Assembly (NCBI GenBank): GCA_017416345.1
Contig: JAFQCR010000019.1
Location: forward strand, 1 to 55,386
Direction of reading: 5' to 3'
Source: Clostridia bacterium
GTDB taxonomy: Bacteria; Bacillota; Clostridia; Oscillospirales; Acutalibacteraceae
Length of the DNA stretch: 55,386 bases
Shown here: piece after piece, positions 33,464-41,835 of the stretch
How positions within the stretch are numbered: the first letter of the stretch is position 1
Layout of the letters: every line of letters starts with the position of its first letter
Position numbers and translations under genes: made by a program
Notes under the pieces: generated by a model
What the model saw: the letters and a program-made list of their open reading frames with translations, nothing else
The model's database searches: none
Told to the model about the DNA's origin: nothing

Positions 33464-33554
33464 CCTCCTTGTTCGAGTCCCACGCTTTTTTGCACCAAAA
33501 CAAAAAGCAGTATCTTGCGATACTGCTTTTCATTTTGGTGGACGCTGGGGGACT
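33464..33554. repeat. 91-bp direct repeat, copy 2, joined to the intact tRNA-Val
   Basis: Perfect copy of 33274-33364, offset by 190 bases. Its right end is continuous with the functional tRNA-Val gene. The 99 bases between copies hold further small hairpins (ACATTCC-acc-GGAATGT and GAAAGCC-tct-GGCTTTC). Confidence 0.9.
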
Positions 33555-33611
33555 CGAACCCTCGACCGCCCGCACGTCAAGCGGGGGCTCTACCAGCTGA
33601 GCTAAACGTCC
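33536..33611 (-). tRNA. tRNA-Val (anticodon GAC)
   Basis: Minus strand cloverleaf: acceptor GGACGTT / AGCGTCC with one G-T pair, D-arm TAGCTCAGCTGGTAGAGC, and anticodon stem CCCGC / GCGGG around loop TTGACGT giving anticodon GAC. The T-loop is TTCGAGT with one A-C mismatch in the T-stem, and discriminator A plus CCA are encoded. It reads GUC and GUU valine codons. Confidence 0.95.
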
Positions 33612-33683
33612 GTATTCAATTGACTGCAAGGGTTATTATATACAATCCTCGCATAAAAGTCAAGCATTATTTTTGTTTTATTT

Positions 33684-33730
33684 GAAAAAATTTAGCCCTT
33701 GCCTCGGTTTTGTGTCCGAAGCAAGGGTCT
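33684..33730 (-). terminator. Rho-independent terminator of the kinase operon
   Basis: Minus strand: CCCTTGC with TCGG paired to CCGA and GCAAGGG, followed by TAAATTTTTTC, 5 bases after the stop codon at 33735. Confidence 0.85.
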
Positions 33731-33734
33731 TTCT

Positions 33735-35267
33735 TTAATCCGGTTTGGTAAAGTCGCTGTGGTGGGGGGACATTCCGCCCGACATATAGGCGTTTCTGGC
33801 ATCCTTGCCGTAATGCGAGTAGCCATAGCCGTAACCGTAGCCGTAGCGGCGTTTGCCGTAGCGTCCGTAGTATTTGTAGCCGCTGTCTCCCGAGCCGATC
33901 TCGGCACAGTTGATGACAAAGCCCATTACACGGACATCGCTGAAGGCCATATCGTGCAGAGCGTCACGCACCTTTTCGGGCGAAACGGCGTTTGCACGGA
34001 CAACAAACATTACCTCGTCGCAAAGGTCGGCAACCGAAACGGTCTCCGAAACGACACCGCAGGTCGACATATCCACAACGATGTAATCGTACTGCTCACG
34101 GAGATAGTCAAAGATCGGCTGGAAGCGGTTCTTTTTGAACTTAATATTCTCCTCGCCTGCGAACAGAACATCAAAGGTATCCGATACCGAGTTGATAACA
34201 TCGTCGATACCGATCTTGCCTGCAACTACATCGGTGATACCTGCATCCGAAACCTCTTGCTTGCGGTTAAGGATGTTCTGAATGCTGCGGTTGTGCAGAT
34301 CCATATCGATCAGCAGCACCCTGCCGTCACCGCCGGAAAGGGTCTTGGCAAGATTGTACGCCACGGTGGTCTTGCCCTCGCCTGCGATCGCACTTGTGAT
34401 TCCGACGATCTTGGTGTTCTTACGGGTCAAATGCAGGTGAACGCGCTGCTTGAGCACACGTATCGACTCCGAAAAGCCCGAAAGTGTGGGGCTGAGCTTG
34501 AGTATTGCGTTGGCGGCATTGCTGGTACGCTTCTTGGCGACCGAGGGGATCTCACACATACATTTGCTGTTGAAATATGCCTCGATATCACGCTTGCCGG
34601 TCACAATGCGGCGGGTATACGCATCTATTGCCGCTATGCCGATGCCGATCATCAGACCGATAATAGCAAACATGAGCACATAATCATAGTATTCGCCGGT
34701 GTTATAAGGCTCTGTGGCAACTACGGGCTCCGAGCCCTCGATGACCTTCATCTGGGTATCACCGACGACATATTCGGCGACCGACGGGTAGTTTTTGATG
34801 ATAGACTGAAGCAGGTCGTAAGCATCCCGGGGGGAGGTGCTGGTGACCGTGACCTCAAAAATGTTGGTATCCGTAACCGCTGCAGCCGACACCCTTCCGT
34901 CAAACGGACGGCGAAGATCGGCGGTTATGATATCGGACATGATTCCCGAATTGATGATATACGGGAAGGTGGTAGCCATTTGAGTAGCCAGAGTGGGGTT
35001 ATAGTTAAAGCTGTACACGCTGGCGCCATTGGTCGCATCGCTTGCAACCAGCGGAGTTATGGTGAAACGCACCTGGGATCTGTATCTGGGTTGAAATGTG
35101 ATATGGAAATACGCAAACGAAAGGGAGGCAAACAGGACGCAGGATATGGCGGTTACCCACCACAGTCTTTTAAAGCTGTTTAAAAACTTGCGGAACGTCA
35201 ATTGAGGTGCCGTTCTTTTCACTTTATCGGATGAGCCGTTTCCCTTTTCTATAGGTTCTCTGTTCAA
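33735..35267 (-). CDS. Wzz/Wzc-type fusion: chain-length domain plus BY-kinase-like domain, Tyr-rich tail
   Basis: 510 residues from a TTG at 35267, with AAAGGGGG upstream. Transmembrane segments near residues 35-54 and 197-215 flank an extracytoplasmic Wzz-like domain. A P-loop ATPase follows: Walker A AGEGKTT (near 294), LLIDMDLHNRS as Walker A', but YIVVDMSTCG replaces the usual D-T-P-P of Walker B. The tail (about 465-495) packs eleven Tyr in YKYYGRYGKRRYGYGYGYGY and beyond, the typical autophosphorylation cluster. It should control export or length of an extracellular polysaccharide. No glycosyltransferases follow it; a tRNA does. Confidence 0.88.
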   Translation of the reverse strand: MNREPIEKGNGSSDKVKRTAPQLTFRKFLNSFKRLWWVTAISCVLFASLSFAYFHITFQPRYRSQVRFTITPLVASDATNGASVYSFNYNPTLATQMATTFPYIINSGIMSDIITADLRRPFDGRVSAAAVTDTNIFEVTVTSTSPRDAYDLLQSIIKNYPSVAEYVVGDTQMKVIEGSEPVVATEPYNTGEYYDYVLMFAIIGLMIGIGIAAIDAYTRRIVTGKRDIEAYFNSKCMCEIPSVAKKRTSNAANAILKLSPTLSGFSESIRVLKQRVHLHLTRKNTKIVGITSAIAGEGKTTVAYNLAKTLSGGDGRVLLIDMDLHNRSIQNILNRKQEVSDAGITDVVAGKIGIDDVINSVSDTFDVLFAGEENIKFKKNRFQPIFDYLREQYDYIVVDMSTCGVVSETVSVADLCDEVMFVVRANAVSPEKVRDALHDMAFSDVRVMGFVINCAEIGSGDSGYKYYGRYGKRRYGYGYGYGYSHYGKDARNAYMSGGMSPHHSDFTKPD

Positions 35268-35284
35268 GCTGTGCTTCCCCCTTT

Positions 35285-36673
35285 CTAACCGTTCTGACGG
35301 CTGTAGTAATTGCTGTAGGAATCGTTGGGATCCTCAGCGGTGTTGCCGATCTGCATAAAATCGTTAAGCACACAGCCGGCAAGATAGCATTTGTTGATAT
35401 TTTCGATCTGGTCGTTGATATCGGTGACCGAAACAACATCCTGACGGATGACCAGCAGGGCGGCATCGGCAACATCCGAAACGACCTCGGGGTCGATAGT
35501 GATTCCGCACGGAGGAGTATCGACTATGACAAAATCGAACTGCTCCTTCAAAGCGTTAATAACGTCACGGAAACGCTTGGACGCCAGCTTTTCGGACGAA
35601 TTCGTGCAATGCTCAACGCTGTCAAGCAGATAGATCCCCGTATCGGGCTCATACTTGATGTAATGAGTAATGTCTCCGCCGTTATCAAGATACTGGTGGA
35701 AATCCGAGTTTTCGGGTCTTGTAACATTGTCAAAGAAGCGGCGCACCGAGGGGTTTTTGAAGTCGCAGTCGACCAAAAGCACGCGGTGGTTATTCTGTGA
35801 CAGCGCAATGGCCAGATTGATGACCGTACTGGTCTTGCCTTCGTTTTCGGTGACGCTGGTGACCATAAACACCTTGGCCGACTTGGTGCGGCGCAGACTC
35901 TCCAGCTTGATCGCCATTTTGCGGAAGCTGTTGGCGAATTCAAATCCCACCAACGGGTTGGTTATCATAAGGCGACGCTTGGATTGAGGCAGCTTGGGAT
36001 TTAAGCCTCTGACCTTGGGGACGGTACCGAAAAGGCGTGCGTCAAGCTCGCTTTCAACATCGGCAACGCTCTTGACCGTATCACGCCAATAGGAGAACAG
36101 CACCACCAGTACAGTTACCGCAGCTCCTGCAAGTATGGCGATCAGAGCGCTTAAAACAAACGGCGACATCGCATTGGAGGTCGAGGACGGCATCTGCGGA
36201 TTTACGACCGTTCGGATGATAACGTTACTGAAAACATAGTCGGTAACCTTCATGTAATTTCTCTGTACCGACAGAAGCGTTTCATAAGCCTTTTGAGGCG
36301 TGGTATCGCTGACCGCAACCTGGATGAGGTTGGTGTCTCCCATCTGCGCGGCCGAGATGATTCCCGTGACCCCGCCTTCGACATCCTGGGCAACGACCTC
36401 TCTTAAAGCGGCACTTTTGAAAACATCATCCAGCGTTTCGGCAATGACGACCGTTCTCGCCAGCGACAAAGCCGTAGCGCTGGTGGTATAGCCGCTAAGG
36501 TTTATGGCAACCGTCATCCTGCTTGTGTACTGCGGCTGACGGACATAACGCATATAGCTGTAGCTGCCGGCAAAAACCGTTACCGTTGCCAAGGCTATGA
36601 CCCACAGATTAATGACAACGTCACGGAGGATGCTGTATAAATTAACCTTTGTAATATCAAATTTTTTCATCAT
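35285..36673 (-). CDS. Wzz/Wzc-type fusion: chain-length domain plus BY-kinase-like domain, canonical Walker B
   Basis: 462 residues. GGAG fits an ATG at 36673 or 36670; I take the first. Transmembrane segments lie near residues 22-42 and 172-197. The ATPase part has VTSVTENEGKTSTVINLA, VLLVDCDFKNPSVR and FVIVDTPPCG, the standard bacterial tyrosine kinase set. The tail, DSYSNYYSRQNG, has only a few Tyr. It overlaps closely with the preceding Ig-like gene and precedes its paralogue by 17 bases. The pair probably forms a hetero-oligomer under control of the PHP phosphatase at 37530. Confidence 0.88.
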   Translation of the reverse strand: MMKKFDITKVNLYSILRDVVINLWVIALATVTVFAGSYSYMRYVRQPQYTSRMTVAINLSGYTTSATALSLARTVVIAETLDDVFKSAALREVVAQDVEGGVTGIISAAQMGDTNLIQVAVSDTTPQKAYETLLSVQRNYMKVTDYVFSNVIIRTVVNPQMPSSTSNAMSPFVLSALIAILAGAAVTVLVVLFSYWRDTVKSVADVESELDARLFGTVPKVRGLNPKLPQSKRRLMITNPLVGFEFANSFRKMAIKLESLRRTKSAKVFMVTSVTENEGKTSTVINLAIALSQNNHRVLLVDCDFKNPSVRRFFDNVTRPENSDFHQYLDNGGDITHYIKYEPDTGIYLLDSVEHCTNSSEKLASKRFRDVINALKEQFDFVIVDTPPCGITIDPEVVSDVADAALLVIRQDVVSVTDINDQIENINKCYLAGCVLNDFMQIGNTAEDPNDSYSNYYSRQNG

Positions 36674-36675
36674 TC

Positions 36676-37506
36676 TCACTCCGTAACAACAACGACAAGG
36701 CGAGTCAGTGCGGCAACATCGCCGTTATCGTCAAAAATTCTGTAATACGCATCATAAGCACCGGGCTTTGAATGGTCGACCTTTGATGTGTCGATCTTTA
36801 TATCGTCAACGGTGTATATCTTGGGTGCGTTGTTGAAGAAAACATCCCTGATCCTGGCGTTATAATCCGGCTCGACACCGACCTTCGTGAACGCAATATA
36901 ATCGGTCAGGCGCACCTTGGTGCTGAAATAGTCCCTGCCGGTAACCATGGCCATAAAGGTGACCTCGGTGCTGTCTCCCATACTGTTGGACACCTTTATG
37001 TTGATGGGATATTCACCCTCGTTATTGGTGAACTCGGGCGAGATGACCTTAATGTAATCGTTAAGATCACCGTCCAAAATATCGGATGCCTTGACATATT
37101 GCTTGAGGTCATAATTATATCCGCCGGGGAATATAAAATCACTCGTAAGGCCGATCGTCGGCGGCTGATAGTCGGTAAACACCAGCATACGCTGCAGGGT
37201 GGTCACGTTATTGTCGCTGTCACATACCGAGAAGCTGACGATGGTGGTATAGGGCTTGGTCTCGATAAAAAATCTTTTATAGCTGACCTTTATCTTGTCA
37301 GTAAGGTCTCCGTCCTGCTCGTCCTTGGCCGTAACGTACTTCAGCAGATCCTCAACAGGTGTTTTGACCGACGCTTCGATGGTCTCCTCCTGTGTGCAGG
37401 TAATGACCGGTGCCACATCCGTTCCGATATGGGTGATATAGGCCACTACGCTGAAGATGCCAACCAAAATTGCGGCAATGACCGTTATTGCTTTCAGTGC
37501 TCTCAT
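36676..37506 (-). CDS. Membrane-anchored protein with Ig-like (DUF5011-type) domains
   Basis: 276 residues from the ATG at 37506, with AGGAG 8 bases upstream. MRALKAITVIAAILVGIFSV with the next residues is a single N-terminal membrane segment. Outside it lie two or three beta-sandwich repeats with LKYVTAKDEQDGDLTDKIKV and VKASDILDGDLNDYIKV, the D-x-x-DGDLT pattern of DUF5011-type Ig domains. It sits between the CpsB phosphatase and the two Wzc-like proteins, so it probably binds or guides the exported polymer at the cell surface. I know no standard capsule gene with this architecture at this position. Confidence 0.8.
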   Translation of the reverse strand: MRALKAITVIAAILVGIFSVVAYITHIGTDVAPVITCTQEETIEASVKTPVEDLLKYVTAKDEQDGDLTDKIKVSYKRFFIETKPYTTIVSFSVCDSDNNVTTLQRMLVFTDYQPPTIGLTSDFIFPGGYNYDLKQYVKASDILDGDLNDYIKVISPEFTNNEGEYPINIKVSNSMGDSTEVTFMAMVTGRDYFSTKVRLTDYIAFTKVGVEPDYNARIRDVFFNNAPKIYTVDDIKIDTSKVDHSKPGAYDAYYRIFDDNGDVAALTRLVVVVTE

Positions 37507-37529
37507 TTGCGTTCTCCTAATACAAATTT

Positions 37530-38264
37530 TTATACCTTTTTGCCCTTTAATATGGCTTTGGGGTTGTTGAAAAACAGATCCTCGGCATATTCGGGTGAAA
37601 ATGTCGACGAGATGAATTCGTACGCCTCCGAAAGATCGGGCGTGCGCTGGAAGGTGCTGTGTGCATCGCTTGAGATACATATTGCAAGGTTGTTTTCGAT
37701 CAACAGCATTGCCACATCCTGCGCCTCAATACCGCTCAAGCCCTCAAGGCTGGTGTGGTTTACCTGGAGCAACGCTCCCTTATCCAGCATACGGAACACA
37801 TCACGCGGCTGATCCTGTATAAACTCATACCTTTCGGGGTGAGCCACGATGGGCTTGTAGCCGTCCCGTGCCAGCGCATCCAAAACGCCGAGCGCACGTT
37901 GCAGATGATCACGGAATCCAAACTCAACGAGGCAGTATTCCGTGTTGTTCAGCGTTATGAGCTGACCGTCGGCTATGACCTCTTCGATATTGTTGACGCC
38001 GAATACCTCGGCACCCATATAAAGGTTGAGCTTAGGAAAATTTTGCGCCGCAACCTCTTTAAACAGTCCGAACATCCTCTCAAGATCGGCCTTGCTCATT
38101 TGGGTGGATCGCATACCTCTGGCGAGATAGTGCGGAGTTAAAACGATGTCGGTCGTTCCGTTGGCCGCAGCGATCTGCAGCATCTGTATCGCTTCGGAAA
38201 CATCCTCGGCACCGTCATCTACCGCAGGTAATATATGTGTATGAAGGTCTACCGTAACCGACAC
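37530..38264 (-). CDS. CpsB/YwqE-type tyrosine-protein phosphatase (PHP domain)
   Basis: 244 residues from a GTG at 38264. VDLHTHILPAVDDGAEDVSE gives the PHP H-x-H motif, followed by LTPHYLARGM, MGAEVFG, VAHPERYEFIQ and ISSDAHSTFQRTPDL with the remaining metal ligands. Such Mn-dependent phosphatases remove phosphate from the Tyr tails of BY-kinases. The ribosome site AAAGGA sits unusually close to the GTG. A TATAAT box on the minus strand (38297-38292), just past the previous stop codon, may add an internal promoter. It is the first gene of the four-gene cassette. Confidence 0.9.
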   Translation of the reverse strand: MSVTVDLHTHILPAVDDGAEDVSEAIQMLQIAAANGTTDIVLTPHYLARGMRSTQMSKADLERMFGLFKEVAAQNFPKLNLYMGAEVFGVNNIEEVIADGQLITLNNTEYCLVEFGFRDHLQRALGVLDALARDGYKPIVAHPERYEFIQDQPRDVFRMLDKGALLQVNHTSLEGLSGIEAQDVAMLLIENNLAICISSDAHSTFQRTPDLSEAYEFISSTFSPEYAEDLFFNNPKAILKGKKV

Positions 38265-38297
38265 CGTCCTTTCTCTATAAATTTACGGATGATTATA

Positions 38298-39572
38298 TCA
38301 GAAGCACTTATTGAGAGCCTGCTCGATATCCTCGATGATATCGTCAACATACTCAATACCGACCGACATTCTGATAAGGTCGGGGGTCACACCGCACTCA
38401 ATAAGCTGTTCGTCCGAAAGCTGACGGTGGGTGGTGGAAGCGGGATGCAGGATGCAGGTTCTGGCATCGGCAACGTGGATAACGGGTGCGGCAAGCTTTA
38501 CGCTCTCCATAAACTTGCCTGCGGCCTCTCGGCCACCCTTGATACCAAACGAAATAACACCGCAGGTGCCCTGAGGCATATACTTTTTGGCAAGTGCATT
38601 GTACTTATTATCCTCAAGACCGGGGAAGTTTACCCAAGCGATCTTGTCGTTCTTGGCCAAGTATTCCGCAACCTTCTGTGCATTTGCGCAATGCTCTCTC
38701 ATTCTCAGATGAAGCGTCTCAATGCCGACGTTCAGCAAAAATGCGTTCATCGGAGACATCATCATACCCATATCACGCATCATCTGCGCTCTTGCCTTGG
38801 CGATAAATGCGGCGGCACCGAACTTCTCGGGGTAAACCAAGCCGTGGTACGACTCGTCGGGTGCGCAGAATTTCTCGAACTTCTTGGAAGCCGTCCAATC
38901 GAACTTGCCCGAATCGACAACACAGCCGCCCAGAGCCATTGCGTGACCGTCGAGGTACTTGGAGGTTGAGTGGATAATGATATCGGCACCCCACTCAAAC
39001 GGACGGCAGTTTACGGGCGAGGGGAAGGTGTTGTCAACAAACAGGGGGATCTCGTTCTCGTGAGCGATCTTGGCCCATCTTTCGATATCAAGCACGGTCA
39101 AAGCAGGGTTGGCAACGCTTTCACCGAACAAAAGCTTGGTCTCGGGGCGGATGGCTGCTCTGATCTCCTCATCGGTGGCATCGGGTGAGATAAAGGTTGT
39201 GTCTATCCCTAACTTGCGGAGGGTGATGTTCAAAAGGTTGAACGAACCGCCGTAGATAGAGTTGGACGAAACGATGTGGTCACCTGCCGAGCAGATGGTG
39301 AGGATCGCGGCGGTGGTCGCACCCTGACCCGAGGAGCAGAGCATTGCTCCCACACCGCCCTCTAAAGCGGCTATCTTCTTCTCGACCGCCTCAACCGTGG
39401 GGTTGGAAAGACGGGTGTAAAAATGACCCGAAGCGTTAAAATCGAAAAGATCGCCTAAGGTCTTGGCATCCTCATACTTGAAGGTAGTGCTCTGATATAT
39501 CGGCAAAACTCTTGCTTCGCCGCTTTTGGGCTCGTAGCCTTCCTGAATACATTTTGTGTTGATATGGCTCAT
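38298..39572 (-). CDS. metY: O-acetylhomoserine sulfhydrylase (PLP-dependent)
   Basis: 424 residues from the ATG at 39572, with AAAGGA upstream. It has the gamma-family Cys/Met metabolism PLP fold: RLSNPTVEAVEKKIAALEGG, CSSGQGATTAAIL, NSIYGGSFNL, VDNTFPSPVNCRPFEWGADI and the Schiff-base Lys in HSTSKYLDGHA. It condenses O-acetylhomoserine with sulfide to homocysteine. Length (about 425) and N-terminal SHINTKCIQEGYEPKSGEAR favour this over cystathionine synthase/lyase. It follows the TrkA pair by 25 bases. No SAM or T-box leader is visible. Confidence 0.9.
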   Translation of the reverse strand: MSHINTKCIQEGYEPKSGEARVLPIYQSTTFKYEDAKTLGDLFDFNASGHFYTRLSNPTVEAVEKKIAALEGGVGAMLCSSGQGATTAAILTICSAGDHIVSSNSIYGGSFNLLNITLRKLGIDTTFISPDATDEEIRAAIRPETKLLFGESVANPALTVLDIERWAKIAHENEIPLFVDNTFPSPVNCRPFEWGADIIIHSTSKYLDGHAMALGGCVVDSGKFDWTASKKFEKFCAPDESYHGLVYPEKFGAAAFIAKARAQMMRDMGMMMSPMNAFLLNVGIETLHLRMREHCANAQKVAEYLAKNDKIAWVNFPGLEDNKYNALAKKYMPQGTCGVISFGIKGGREAAGKFMESVKLAAPVIHVADARTCILHPASTTHRQLSDEQLIECGVTPDLIRMSVGIEYVDDIIEDIEQALNKCF

Positions 39573-39597
39573 ATAGATTTTCCTTTCTGAAATGGGA

Positions 39598-40251
39598 TTA
39601 ACCCATAAATATCTTTTTAAGTGCCCGTCTTGCCGAGCCGTCGGCAATGGCGGTTATGTGATCACCCGGTCTTATGACCGTGTTACCTCTCGGTATCTCC
39701 ATCTCATCGCCCGACACAACGGCGATGATAATGCTTTTCTCGGGCACGGCTATCTGCGAAAGCGGCAGACCCAACGGGTTAAAGTCGGCCCCTGCCACAA
39801 GGTCGATAATGCCTACCTTGCCCTTATTAAGAGTGGCGATAAGCCGCACCTCGGTGTCGACCTCCATCTCGATAAGGTCGGTTATTATCTGGGTGGAGCT
39901 TACGGCAATGTCGATGCCCAAAAGCTTCATAGCCTCAACGTTTTTAGGGTCGTTCGCACGGGAAATGACCCTGTCCACCTGGAATTTTCGCTTGGCTATC
40001 TGGCCTGCGACGATATTATCCTCGTCCGAGCCGGTAACCGCAATGAATGCATCGGCGTTGACGGTTCCGGCCTGAAGCAAGGCTTCAACGGTGGTTCCGT
40101 CGTCACATATAACGGGGATATCCAGCTCGCTTGCGATAAGCTCGCAGGTGCGCTGATCCTTTTCGATAAGGCTTATTTCTACCCCGTCCTCGATAAGGGT
40201 CTTGGCAACGTAAAAGCCTACCTTGCCGCCGCCCACAATAACGACCTTCAT
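39598..40251 (-). CDS. TrkA-type potassium channel regulator, RCK_N and RCK_C
   Basis: 217 residues. MKVVIVGGGKVGFYVAKTLI is the Rossmann nucleotide-binding start, with Asp/Glu-rich LIEKDQRTCELIAS, CDDGTTVEALLQAG and FIAVTGSDEDNIVAGQIAK following. The C-terminal 85 residues form the RCK_C domain ending IRPGDHITAIADGSARRALKKIF. It gates a K+ channel or transporter in response to NAD(H), ATP or c-di-AMP. GGGAG precedes the ATG. It follows its relative at 40271-40888 by 19 bases. The TrkH/KtrB membrane partner is not in the window. Confidence 0.9.
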   Translation of the reverse strand: MKVVIVGGGKVGFYVAKTLIEDGVEISLIEKDQRTCELIASELDIPVICDDGTTVEALLQAGTVNADAFIAVTGSDEDNIVAGQIAKRKFQVDRVISRANDPKNVEAMKLLGIDIAVSSTQIITDLIEMEVDTEVRLIATLNKGKVGIIDLVAGADFNPLGLPLSQIAVPEKSIIIAVVSGDEMEIPRGNTVIRPGDHITAIADGSARRALKKIFMG

Positions 40252-40270
40252 TTAAAATCTCCCTTCAAGA

Positions 40271-40888
40271 TCAATCGGCAAGGCTGGTGAAGACCACCTT
40301 TTCGCCTGCCGCTAAAACCCTTGCACGGTCCTCGGCCAGAGCTATCTCGCCGTCGGTGTCGATCACGGCGTAAACTATCTCGCCGTGGAAAACGGGAATA
40401 TCGCAGATAAGGCGACCCTCCCACTTGGGGTCATACCGTGTGACAAAACGGGCCTTGCGGTTGCCGAAGGACACCAGACTGTCAAAGACCTCACCCGTTA
40501 TCATATTAAATATCGAAACGCCCTCAAGATTGGTGGGGCAAAGGGTCTTAAGGCCCATATTCTGATAAACACGCTCTCTTACGGGGTCAACGATTCGGAC
40601 GACCACGTTTTCGACCTTGTATTTTTCACGTGCAAGCTGTGCCGCAACGATGTTGAGATTATCATCCTCGGTGACGGCGGCAAATGCGTCGCACTCCAAT
40701 ATTCCGGCCTTTTCCAGCACCGAAACATCCATGGCAACGCCCTCCACGGTCAGACCCTTGAAAAATGCAGGCAGATCGCAGAATTTGTTGGCATCACGGT
40801 CTATTACGGCAACGTCGTGCCCTGTTTTTGCAAGGTCGGTTGCAAGCGAAATGCCGACCTGCGTACATCCCAAAATAATAACGTTCAT
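40271..40888 (-). CDS. TrkA-type potassium channel regulator, second subunit
   Basis: 205 residues; ATG at 40888 after GGGAG. MNVIILGCTQVGISLATDLA and VIDRDANKFCDLP form the nucleotide site, though the first loop reads G-C-T-Q-V-G rather than GxGxxG. AAVTEDDNLNIVAAQLAREK is the second half of the Rossmann domain. The C-terminal RCK_C-like part is short. Two adjacent TrkA proteins with different loops suggest a heteromeric gating ring, as known for some Firmicute K+ systems. It starts the minus-strand series that runs down to the tRNA. Confidence 0.85.
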   Translation of the reverse strand: MNVIILGCTQVGISLATDLAKTGHDVAVIDRDANKFCDLPAFFKGLTVEGVAMDVSVLEKAGILECDAFAAVTEDDNLNIVAAQLAREKYKVENVVVRIVDPVRERVYQNMGLKTLCPTNLEGVSIFNMITGEVFDSLVSFGNRKARFVTRYDPKWEGRLICDIPVFHGEIVYAVIDTDGEIALAEDRARVLAAGEKVVFTSLAD

Positions 40889-41103
40889 ATTCTCTCCCGA
40901 AAAAAGCGGACACTACCGCATAGTACAAACAATTATACATTATATATTTTAACACTACAGCGAAGATTTTGCAACAAAAATCAGCGATTGTTTACACATT
41001 TTTCTCAACTTTAAGGCTCTGTCAGACGACAACTTTGAAGAAAAGGAATATTACCTTACGTTTTGGAATAAAAATTGGTAAAACGCTGAAAGGAGACGGC
41101 AAA

Positions 41104-41784
41104 ATGTTGGCTGTTGTAACCCCGTCCGACGGCAAAAGCGACCGTCGAAGGATCAAGACCGTACAATATGGCCGCATCGTGCATATTTCGGTCGGAAGCA
41201 AGGTGAGTTACCGCCGTCTGAAAAAGGTCTTGGCACCGTTTGAGGGCAGATTCCTTGCGGCCGAGGGCATAAAGACACACTCTCTTCGGCCGTTTGACCC
41301 CTCTCCCATCGCCGAGCGGCTGCTGTTTGAGCAGTTTTGCCGCTATGTGCTGACCCTTAAAGGCTACCGCACGGCGGTGGCGGTGGTCGACCCCGCAGGG
41401 CGGCACATCGGTGAGCCGCTTTTTACCGAGGTGGTGGCACACGCCGCCGCAGTAACGGTCTTCACCCTTCTTGACACCGAAGCGCTGTGCGAGGGCTGGC
41501 TGAAAGCCACGGGAACCTGCCCCGATACCGTCGACCGCAAGGCGTTTTTATACTCGGCCGACTGTTGCTTTGCGCCGCAAGGTCTTTTGGGCTTTGAGGG
41601 TACGCTTTTCGGGCTTGGCGGCCGAGATCTTGATTGCGACAGCATCCCCGTCCCTTTCGACCTTTTGCCGCTTTTTTCGACCGATATCGACCGCAAAAAA
41701 CTCATTTGTCTGATAAAATACGCCGAAAACCGACACTCCGACCGCATACCGTCCGTCCCGGCCGAGGCAGTTTACCCCAAATGA
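41104..41784 (+). CDS. Conserved hypothetical protein of unknown function
   Basis: 226 residues from the ATG at 41104, with AAGGAG 8 bases upstream. I do not recognise the family. The N-terminal 40 residues are basic (DGKSDRRRIKTVQYGRIVHI). The middle has alternating strands and helices (YRTAVAVVDPAGRHIGEPLF; AVTVFTLLDTEALCEGWLKA) as in a Rossmann-like alpha/beta protein. There is no membrane segment. Two Cys in SADCCF and acidic residues near the C-terminus are noticeable. It stands alone, divergent from the TrkA genes, and ends in a strong terminator. Confidence 0.7.
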   Translation: MLAVVTPSDGKSDRRRIKTVQYGRIVHISVGSKVSYRRLKKVLAPFEGRFLAAEGIKTHSLRPFDPSPIAERLLFEQFCRYVLTLKGYRTAVAVVDPAGRHIGEPLFTEVVAHAAAVTVFTLLDTEALCEGWLKATGTCPDTVDRKAFLYSADCCFAPQGLLGFEGTLFGLGGRDLDCDSIPVPFDLLPLFSTDIDRKKLICLIKYAENRHSDRIPSVPAEAVYPK

Positions 41785-41810
41785 TATAAACAGCCACACA
41801 AATCAAAACC

Positions 41811-41835
41811 CCCGGTTCAACCGGGGGTTTGCTCA
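41811..41835 (+). terminator. Terminator of the unknown gene, bidirectional
   Basis: CCCCCGGTTCAACCGGGGG is a near-perfect hairpin followed by TTTGCTC on the plus strand and by TTTTGATTTG on the minus strand. Confidence 0.85.

Noticed and set aside
33208-33685. Overlapping open frames around the tRNA-Val region
   Set aside because: They run through the 91-bp duplication, the terminator hairpins and the tRNA; the frames arise from repeated non-coding sequence.
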